Source: Lacipirellula limnantheis
GTDB taxonomy: Bacteria > Planctomycetota > Planctomycetia > Pirellulales > Lacipirellulaceae
Direction: 5' to 3'
Length of the DNA: 64,000 nucleotides
Assembly: GCF_007746075.1 (NCBI RefSeq)
Contig: NZ_CP036339.1
Span: 3,749,786 to 3,813,785 of the forward strand
The notes under the pieces are model-generated. The model was not told where the DNA came from, did no database searches, and saw nothing but the letters and a program-made list of their open reading frames with translations. Below are positions 57,895 to 64,000 of this stretch, piece by piece. How positions within the stretch are numbered: position 1 is the first letter of the stretch; every line of letters starts with the position of its first letter. Position numbers and translations under genes: made by a program.

Positions 57895-60615
57895 CTACCG
57901 CCAATTGAGGATCTTAAAGATCCCTTCTCGCTTGGAAATCTGCTCCGGCAATTTCAATAGCTTCTCGCGGTAGACGCTTAGCGCGATGCCGGTGGCGAAT
58001 ACCAGGGCTCCCCCGGCGGCGAGGTAGACGCCGACCGCGACTTGGGGGCGGTAGGCGAGCGACGTGAGCATGACGATGAGATAAATCGCCAGGGCGCCGC
58101 CGCCGAAGAGGGTCGTCGCGCGGATTTGCCAGGCGACGCCGGTGACAGCCATCGCGATGGTGAAGGTGAGCAGGGCGAGCTCGTTGATGAGCGACGGTCC
58201 GTGGCCCCACGAGCGGTGGTAGAGGACGGCGGTGAGCAGCGTGCCGGCAACCAGGAGACTGCCGAGCGAGAGGCCGAGGCTGACGGCGTCGTCCTGGCTG
58301 CGGTCGGTTTCGCGGAAGAGGGCCCAGTGGCTCGCAGCGAGCATGATGGCGCCGGCGACGACGGCGAAGATCTCGAATTTCTGCCAGCCGTTGAGGTCGA
58401 TCAGGATGTTGAGCCGCAGGAAGCCGACGGCGGCGAGCGCGACGGCGGCGGTGGCGTAGACGCGGCGCCAGGGCCTGGGGGGCGAAACGAAGCTGGCGGC
58501 GGCGGCGGCGAGCGCGGTGACGAAGATCGAGACGATGCCGAGCCAGCGGCCGTCGTCAATGGCGAGGCCGGCCAGCCCCTGCATCAGCGCGGCGAGCGTG
58601 GCGACGGTGAGAATGCCGTGACCGCACTGGAGCGCGGCGAGACCGCGGCCGCGGAGGACGGTGGTCGGCTGGCAGTGGCGGCGATACACGGTGGTCGGCG
58701 CCAGGCCAAGCGCGCGGGCGGCGACAAGGCAGCCCAAGCCGAGGCCGGTGTAGAGCATGGTGTAGTAGCTGGCGTCGACGCCGAAGTACCCCATGAACTG
58801 CCACAGGGCCCCGCAGGCCGCGGCGGCGGCGAGGTAGACGTTCCAGCTACGACGACGGAAGAAGCCGGCAAGCGAATAAAAGAGTGCGGCTTCGCCGAAG
58901 ACGAGGCCGAGCATCAGACTATCGCGCTGGCCCTGGAACGGCACGAAGGCCGTCGGCTGCTGCACCGTCGCGAGGAAGCCGGCGACGAGAATTACCGCTG
59001 TCGCGGCCTGCGCAACGTAGTACAGCGGTCGCTCGGCGCTGCGACCATGCCAGAGACGAGCGCCGACGAGATAGGCGAGCGGGATGAGCATCAGCCACGG
59101 GGCTTGTTCGCTCCACGCGACGAGGCCGCGATCGCGGAGTTGACCGGCGGCGGCGACCAGCACGCAGGCGGCGCTCAGGAAAAAGTAAATCTGCGAGGTG
59201 CGCGCGTCGCTGCGGCGATAGAGGGCGGCCGAGATGCGATTGCAGACGGCGGCCAGCAGCATCGCGACGACGAACGGCGCGCCGGTTTCGTAGCTCCAGT
59301 TCAAATCATCAAGGGTAGCGCTGGTGGCGCGGATATGGAGGATCAGCCCCGCGGCGGCGGGGAGGAGGCTGAGGGCCAGCGCCACTGGCGGGACGAGGCG
59401 CGTCAGCTGCCGGTTGTCGGCCGGGAGGCGGCTCCACAGGATGTTTACGGCCAGCGCCGTGGCGGACATGACGGCGAGGATCCACTCGGTGCGAACGTCG
59501 AAACCGACGAGCAGCGTCAGTTCGGCCATCACGAGCGATGCGCTGGCGAGGCCGAGATAGAGGCCAATCCTGCGGACCACCAGATCCGAGTAAACGTAGG
59601 CGTAGACGGCGGCGAGCCAGAGCCCGGCAGCGAGGACGTGGTTCCTCGTCAAGAGATTGCCGGTCCACTGGATGCCAAACAGGTTCTGCGCGGGAGTGAG
59701 GAGCCATCCAAGCAGCTGCGAGCCGAGGAGCGTGAGCAGCGCGACGGCGATTTGGACATGGCCCGACCAGAAGAGGGGGAGTCCGAATTTGCCGCGGGGG
59801 AATTGCGCGTCGTCGGCCGGCGAGAACGCGCGCTCACTGTGGATCGAAATCAGGCCGAGAGCCATGAAGAAGAAGGCGAAGATGGGGGCGTCGGTGATTT
59901 TGCCGAGGTCGGCCAACAACAAGAGCGTGGTGAGCGTGACGCCGATTTCAAAGGCGTACATGAAGAGCGCATCGCGCAGGACGTAGACCGTCGCCGCGTA
60001 GAGAAGGCAGCAGATGACGCCGCCGACCCACAGGTGACCGTCGACGGTGACGAGATTCTGCGCGTGGTAGAACCAGAGGTTGAGCGGCGCGACGACGCAG
60101 CCCAGGAACGTGAGGGCCTGCCCCGCGACGCGAAAGCGGGTGCGGAGCGCGACGTACCAGCCGGCGCCGAGAATCGCCAGCGTGCCGACGCCGAGGACGC
60201 CGGCGAGGACGTGCGGATTGCTGAAGAGGCCGAGGCTCACCAGCCAGACGATCAGGCCGAGGACGCACAGGCCGCCGCCGATCATTAGCATCCACTGGAT
60301 GCTGCGGGGGTCGAGCAGGGCCTCGAACATGCGGCTGGCGACGGAGCGCGGCGGCGCCGGCGGGGCGCCGGTAGTGCTCGGGTGCGGAGCGGCCGCCTCT
60401 TCGGCGGTAGGGGGATCGAGGAACTCGGTGATTTCGAGCGGCTCGACATCGACGTGGCCGGCTGGGGTTGCGTTCGCGGTCGACGCCGTAGGAGGCGCGG
60501 GGCGCGCCGGGATCTGAATGGTGCGGCCGCACGTAGGACATTCGGCGCGGGCGCCGGCAAAGTCATCGCGCGCCAGGAGATGACGACCGCAAACGCAGCG
60601 GATGGGAATCGACAT
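57895..60615 (-). CDS. large polytopic membrane protein with N-terminal zinc ribbon
   Basis: 906 residues. The first 35 residues hold a C7-x-C9...C27-x-x-C30 zinc-ribbon-like motif (CVCGRHLL, CPTCGRTIQI). A Pro/Ala-rich linker (about 35-95) follows, then some twenty hydrophobic segments from about residue 105 to the C-terminus (VLGLIVWLVSLGLFSNPHVL and similar). No transporter signature or catalytic residue was recognised; it resembles DUF2157-like or glycosyl-transferase-less multispanning proteins only in topology. Start ATG 60615 is clear. Function unknown. Confidence 0.75.
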   Translation of the reverse strand: MSIPIRCVCGRHLLARDDFAGARAECPTCGRTIQIPARPAPPTASTANATPAGHVDVEPLEITEFLDPPTAEEAAAPHPSTTGAPPAPPRSVASRMFEALLDPRSIQWMLMIGGGLCVLGLIVWLVSLGLFSNPHVLAGVLGVGTLAILGAGWYVALRTRFRVAGQALTFLGCVVAPLNLWFYHAQNLVTVDGHLWVGGVICCLLYAATVYVLRDALFMYAFEIGVTLTTLLLLADLGKITDAPIFAFFFMALGLISIHSERAFSPADDAQFPRGKFGLPLFWSGHVQIAVALLTLLGSQLLGWLLTPAQNLFGIQWTGNLLTRNHVLAAGLWLAAVYAYVYSDLVVRRIGLYLGLASASLVMAELTLLVGFDVRTEWILAVMSATALAVNILWSRLPADNRQLTRLVPPVALALSLLPAAAGLILHIRATSATLDDLNWSYETGAPFVVAMLLAAVCNRISAALYRRSDARTSQIYFFLSAACVLVAAAGQLRDRGLVAWSEQAPWLMLIPLAYLVGARLWHGRSAERPLYYVAQAATAVILVAGFLATVQQPTAFVPFQGQRDSLMLGLVFGEAALFYSLAGFFRRRSWNVYLAAAAACGALWQFMGYFGVDASYYTMLYTGLGLGCLVAARALGLAPTTVYRRHCQPTTVLRGRGLAALQCGHGILTVATLAALMQGLAGLAIDDGRWLGIVSIFVTALAAAAASFVSPPRPWRRVYATAAVALAAVGFLRLNILIDLNGWQKFEIFAVVAGAIMLAASHWALFRETDRSQDDAVSLGLSLGSLLVAGTLLTAVLYHRSWGHGPSLINELALLTFTIAMAVTGVAWQIRATTLFGGGALAIYLIVMLTSLAYRPQVAVGVYLAAGGALVFATGIALSVYREKLLKLPEQISKREGIFKILNWR

Positions 60616-60905
60616 TGGTAGAGCTCCAGCGAGACTGGTTCAAATTGGACCGGAGGCGCAGGTTGCTCTAAATGCGCTTGCGAAAGTGTAGTTTATGGAT
60701 GGGGTGTCGAGGATATCAGTTTTGCGGACGGCGACGGGCCGTGGGCCATCGGGGGATGGGCGGGACCATGTTTAGGCGCGGCGTTTTACCAACCGCCGAC
60801 GGAGTGGTGAGGCATCGGCGGCGCCAGCGGCGCGGTTGCTGACGGTGGTTCGACGAGCGAGACGCGATCTTGGCGGTTGCGTGAGGAAAAGTCGAGATTA
60901 CCGCG

Positions 60906-61529
60906 CTACTTCTTGATCAGCAGGCCGTTGAACAGCACGTCGATCATCGTTTGGGATCGCTCGGCGAGCGGCTCTTTACTGGCGCCTTCGAAGTAGTTGA
61001 AGAACATCGCGCCGAAGACGAATCGGGAAAGCGTGTCCTGAATTTCGGCGACCGGGATCGGCCGGATGCGGCCGGCGTCGATAAGGGCTTGGAGGCGCGC
61101 CGCCCATTCGGCCTTGCGTTTTTCTTCATGCTCGAAGAAGAGCGACGGGCGGCGATCGCGGAACAAGGCGCGCTCTTCAATGATCAACTCGACGATCTCG
61201 GGGTGCTGATCGAAGAAACGAAGGATCGACGTCATGCAGATCCGCATTTGGAGCAGGGGATCGATCTCGTCGTTTTTCGACTCGTCGACCGCGGCGATCA
61301 ACTGATCGCGGGCGTGAGCGACGGCAGCCAGGAACAGGGCTTCCTTGTTGCCAAAATGTCGGTAGACCGTGCCCTTGCCCACGCCGACGGCGTCGGCGAT
61401 TTCTTGGACATCCGTCTGGTTGTAGCCGTGGGCGGCAAAGGTGCGGACGGCGGCGTCGAGGATTTCGATGGACCGCTCTAATTGAGCGGACGTTTCGCGA
61501 CGTTCGGGGACGAGTTGGGTCGTGTCCAT
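60906..61529 (-). CDS. TetR/AcrR family transcriptional regulator
   Basis: 207 residues from ATG 61529. The N-terminal HTH is typical: TFAAHGYNQTDVQEIADAVG, then VGKGTVYRHFGNKEALFLAA. The C-terminal ligand-binding part is helical (LLQMRICMTSILRFFDQHP). It lies divergent from the efflux gene, with a shared palindrome between them, which is the standard arrangement for a local repressor of an RND operon. The ligand is unknown. It should repress both its own gene and the efflux gene through the palindrome. Confidence 0.9.
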   Translation of the reverse strand: MDTTQLVPERRETSAQLERSIEILDAAVRTFAAHGYNQTDVQEIADAVGVGKGTVYRHFGNKEALFLAAVAHARDQLIAAVDESKNDEIDPLLQMRICMTSILRFFDQHPEIVELIIEERALFRDRRPSLFFEHEEKRKAEWAARLQALIDAGRIRPIPVAEIQDTLSRFVFGAMFFNYFEGASKEPLAERSQTMIDVLFNGLLIKK

Positions 61530-61945
61530 GGAATTTCGCAAGGGAAGAGATGAATCGCGACTATCTCTATATCTCTGTACTGCGGGCGTGACAATTGGTT
61601 CGTGCGGCGGCCTACCGGGCCTTCGCATAAGCGATGTCGGACTTGGTAAGCCGGACCATCTCTTGCTTCGGCGCCGGAGGCCGTGCGACTGCGGTAAACC
61701 GCGGCGATTCGGTTTCGGGGCGAGGCCGCATATTGGCCGCGAACCCGGCCTACGTCAGGTCGGTCATTCAAATAGTAGTGTGGACGGGCGCGTCCGTCCA
61801 CTGTATACTTTTGCAGACGGCACGAGTTTCGCCTGCCTTCCTGCCTGAAAATCCCAGGCGGCGAACCGAGAACGACTGCCGTCCCCACCCAGTCAATCTG
61901 CCGCGACGCAGACTGTCTTTCACACCCCTCTCGGCACCGACGACT
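61530..61945. other. divergent region between TetR and efflux genes
   Basis: No gene; all open frames have atypical composition. It contains the palindrome and back-to-back promoters at 61772-61809. The plus-strand leader from about 61816 to 61945 is about 130 bases. Confidence 0.5.
61772..61809. promoter_or_regulatory. TetR-type operator overlapping two divergent promoters
   Basis: The 22-bp palindrome at 61780-61801 has perfect 8-base arms, GTGGACGG and CCGTCCAC, around a 6-base core. On the plus strand TGGACG (61781-61786) is a -35, 17 bases before the -10 TATACT (61804-61809). On the minus strand TGGACG (61800-61795) is a -35, 17 bases before TACTAT (61777-61772). Both promoters would therefore be blocked by one protein on the palindrome. 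Promoter assignment rests on consensus matching only. Confidence 0.7.
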
Positions 61946-64000
61946 ATGAGAGCCCGTGCTGCGTGGACCGGTTTGGCGGCGTTTGCCGCCATCGTTGGCT
62001 GCGCGAAACCGAATGAGTTCGTGCAGCCGCCGCCGCCGGCGGTGACGGTGGCCCAGCCGGTGGAGCGGGAGATCGTCCACCAGTTGGAGTTCACCGGCAG
62101 CACGCGGGCGACCGAGGCGGTCGACGTCCGGGCGCGGGTGAACGGCTACCTGCAAAAGATTGAGTTCGTCGACGGGGCTGACGTCAACGCGGGCGACATT
62201 CTCTTTATCATCGAGCCTGCGCCGTTTGAGGCGGCGCTCGATTCGGCGAAGGCCGCGCTGCAGAAGGCGGAAGCGACGCTCGCGCTAGCGAACGCTGACC
62301 TGGCTCGAACGGAACCCTTGGTTCAGCGCGGGGCCTCCACGGAGCAAGAGCTCGACGTGAAGAAGGCCGACGTGGCGACGGCGAAGGCCGATGTGGCCGT
62401 GGCAGAGCCGCAGACGCCGGAGGAAGTTCGCCGGCAAGGCATTACGGTCAAGAAGCAGTCGACCGCGATCGTGATCGTAGTGAGTTTGACGTCGGAGAAC
62501 GACCGTTATTCGTCGTTGTACCTGTCGAACTACATGAGCCTGCGGATCAAGGATGAAATCAGCCGCGTGCCGGGCGTCGGCGGCGTGCAGATTTTCGGCG
62601 GCAACAACTACTCGATGCGGGTGTGGCTGAACCCCGAGAAACTCAAGGCGCGCAATCTCACGACCCAAGACGTCTACGCCGCCATCCAGGAGCAGAACGT
62701 CCAGGTGGCGGCGGGGCAAGTAGGGCAGCCGCCGTCGCCCAATACGCTCGACTTTCAGTACATCGTCTCGGCGCTCGGACGACTCAGCGATCCGGAGCAG
62801 TTCGAAAACATCGTCATCAAGGCGAGTGCAGACGGCCGCGTGACGTATCTCAAAGACGTCGCCCGCGTCGAACTGGGAGGCCAGAACTACGACCAGTATG
62901 CCGAGAAGGGGGGCGTTCCTTCGTCGAGCATGGCGGTCAATCAACTTCCGGGAGCGAATGCGTTGCAAGTCGCTCAGGGGGTGCGCGACGCCATCGCCAA
63001 GATGGAGCGATCATTCCCCGAGGGGATGCTGGTTGATTTCCCGCTCGATACCACCGCGTTCGTCGAGGCGTCGATCGAGTCGGTCTACAAGACGATCATC
63101 GAAGCCGGCATCTTGGTGCTCGTGGTGATTCTAGTCTTCTTGCAAGACTGGCGGGCGGTGCTCGTGCCGGCGACGACGGTGCCGGTGACGATCATCGGGG
63201 CCTTTGCCGCGATGTACGTGATGGGCTTCTCGGTGAACATGCTGACGCTGTTCGGCCTGGTGCTGGCGATCGGCATCGTGGTCGACGACGCGATCGTGAT
63301 CGTCGAAGCGGCGGCCCATCACATTGAAAACGGCATGCCGCCGCGCGAGGCGACCATTCGCGCCATGGAGCAGGTGCTGGGGCCGATCATCGGCATCACG
63401 CTCGTGCTGATGGCGGTGTTTCTGCCGACGGCGTTCCTGGGCGGCATCACCGGGCAGTTGTACCGGCAGTTCGCGCTGACCATCGCGGCGACGGCGCTCA
63501 TCAGCGCCATCAACGCGGTGACGCTGAAGCCCGCGCAATGCGCCACCTACTTGCGCAAGCCGCCGGAGCGGAAGAACTGGTTCTATCGCGGATTCAATTA
63601 CGTTTACGACAAGGTTGAGCGGGTCTATGTCGCCATCGTGCGAGGCCTGTTGCGGTTCCGTTGGGTGACGATGCTCGCGTTCGTCGGGCTTGTGAGCCTG
63701 ACGGCGTGGTGGTACGGCAAGGTGCCAACCGGCTTCCTGCCGATTGAAGACCAAGGCTACATCATCGCCGCGATTCAGTTGCCCGACGCGGCCTCGCAGT
63801 CGCGCACCAAGGCGGTCACCGACCAGATCAACGAGATCATGGAGAAGGAACCAGGCATCATGACCTGGTTCAACGTCGGCGGCCTGTCGCTGCTGGACGG
63901 CAGCGCCGCGTCGAATGCGGCAACCGTCTTTATGCGGTTCGACGACTGGGAGGATCGGCCAGGACAAAACTTGAGTCTGCAGGGGATTCTCAAAAGCCTC
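61946..64000 (+). CDS. in-frame chimera of RND adaptor and RND permease (3' end beyond the window)
   Basis: 685 codons from ATG 61946, open to the window edge. Residues 1-152 are a membrane-fusion/HlyD-type adaptor: lipobox IVGC with Cys19, lipoyl half EAVDVRARVNGYLQKIEF, and a coiled hairpin (LQKAEATLALANADLAR). After DVAVAEP (near 62393-62412) the sequence becomes an RND permease: TPEEVRRQGITVKKQS, FLQDWRAVLVPATTVPVTII and GIVVDDAIVIVEAAAHH with the two Asp residues of the proton path. Missing are the adaptor's second lipoyl half, beta-barrel and tail, and the permease's first membrane helix and part of its porter domain. A working pump is therefore unlikely. Confidence 0.75.
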   Translation, partial: MRARAAWTGLAAFAAIVGCAKPNEFVQPPPPAVTVAQPVEREIVHQLEFTGSTRATEAVDVRARVNGYLQKIEFVDGADVNAGDILFIIEPAPFEAALDSAKAALQKAEATLALANADLARTEPLVQRGASTEQELDVKKADVATAKADVAVAEPQTPEEVRRQGITVKKQSTAIVIVVSLTSENDRYSSLYLSNYMSLRIKDEISRVPGVGGVQIFGGNNYSMRVWLNPEKLKARNLTTQDVYAAIQEQNVQVAAGQVGQPPSPNTLDFQYIVSALGRLSDPEQFENIVIKASADGRVTYLKDVARVELGGQNYDQYAEKGGVPSSSMAVNQLPGANALQVAQGVRDAIAKMERSFPEGMLVDFPLDTTAFVEASIESVYKTIIEAGILVLVVILVFLQDWRAVLVPATTVPVTIIGAFAAMYVMGFSVNMLTLFGLVLAIGIVVDDAIVIVEAAAHHIENGMPPREATIRAMEQVLGPIIGITLVLMAVFLPTAFLGGITGQLYRQFALTIAATALISAINAVTLKPAQCATYLRKPPERKNWFYRGFNYVYDKVERVYVAIVRGLLRFRWVTMLAFVGLVSLTAWWYGKVPTGFLPIEDQGYIIAAIQLPDAASQSRTKAVTDQINEIMEKEPGIMTWFNVGGLSLLDGSAASNAATVFMRFDDWEDRPGQNLSLQGILKSL

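Noticed and set aside
58042..60288. A plus-strand open frame of about 748 codons opposite the polytopic membrane gene
   Set aside because: It is Glu/Arg/Gly-rich without hydrophobic core or motifs; the minus-strand gene has about twenty regular membrane segments.

Overview
The window looks like chromosomal DNA of a planctomycete, most likely the order Pirellulales. The evidence is gene content: a PEP-CTERM protein (VPEPA followed by a hydrophobic and basic tail) and the remains of a second one, several sulfatase and polysaccharide-degrading enzymes, an Lpg1974-type outer-membrane barrel, a Tat-exported Gfo/Idh/MocA oxidoreductase, squalene-cyclase-like repeat proteins and a MoxR/DUF58/BatA locus. 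Base composition is high in GC, so long open frames appear opposite most real genes. No rRNA, tRNA or CRISPR array was recognised.

Layout. 1-6.6 kb: a broken PEP-CTERM gene, an intact PEP-CTERM gene on the minus strand, an exported N-terminal-nucleophile amidohydrolase, a DUF3050 protein, a basic winged-helix protein, a short MgtC/SapB protein and an HU-like protein with a clear terminator. 7.0-31.6 kb: thirteen consecutive plus-strand genes, often overlapping or a few bases apart: a double PQQ-propeller protein, a prenyltransferase-repeat protein, MoxR ATPase, DUF58, BatA-like and a second VWA membrane protein, a DUF4175-like membrane protein, two exported helical proteins, an NPCBM protein, an exported trypsin-like protease, and two homologues of that protease whose catalytic residues are all replaced. 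I read this as one envelope-associated system: a MoxR/VWA chaperone-like membrane machine with exported accessory proteins and one active protease followed by two dead relatives.

31.6-45 kb: a DoxX/oxidoreductase pair, a D-2-hydroxyacid dehydrogenase, a Ser/Thr kinase, an FAD monooxygenase with a DUF985 cupin, a GH43 enzyme, a GNAT acetyltransferase, an SMR/EamA-like protein, a YbjQ protein and an eight-haem cytochrome c. 45-54 kb: an HTH gene interrupted by an in-frame amber codon, a serine hydrolase surrounded by dispersed repeats, a PL10 pectate lyase and two sulfatases separated by a complete IS5/IS427-type insertion sequence with a frameshift-type transposase. 54-60.6 kb: OsmC, a ribosome-hibernation factor, a SRAP (YedK/HMCES) protein, a porin-like barrel and a large polytopic membrane protein. 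60.9-64 kb: a TetR regulator divergent from an efflux gene across a shared palindrome that covers two back-to-back promoters. The efflux gene is an in-frame chimera of a truncated RND adaptor and an RND permease lacking its N-terminus; it runs off the window end.

The points most worth checking are the protease/dead-protease series (26.4-31.6 kb), the larger locus it ends, and the adaptor-permease chimera (61.9-64 kb). Several spacers hold imperfect palindromic or direct repeats belonging to a few families.
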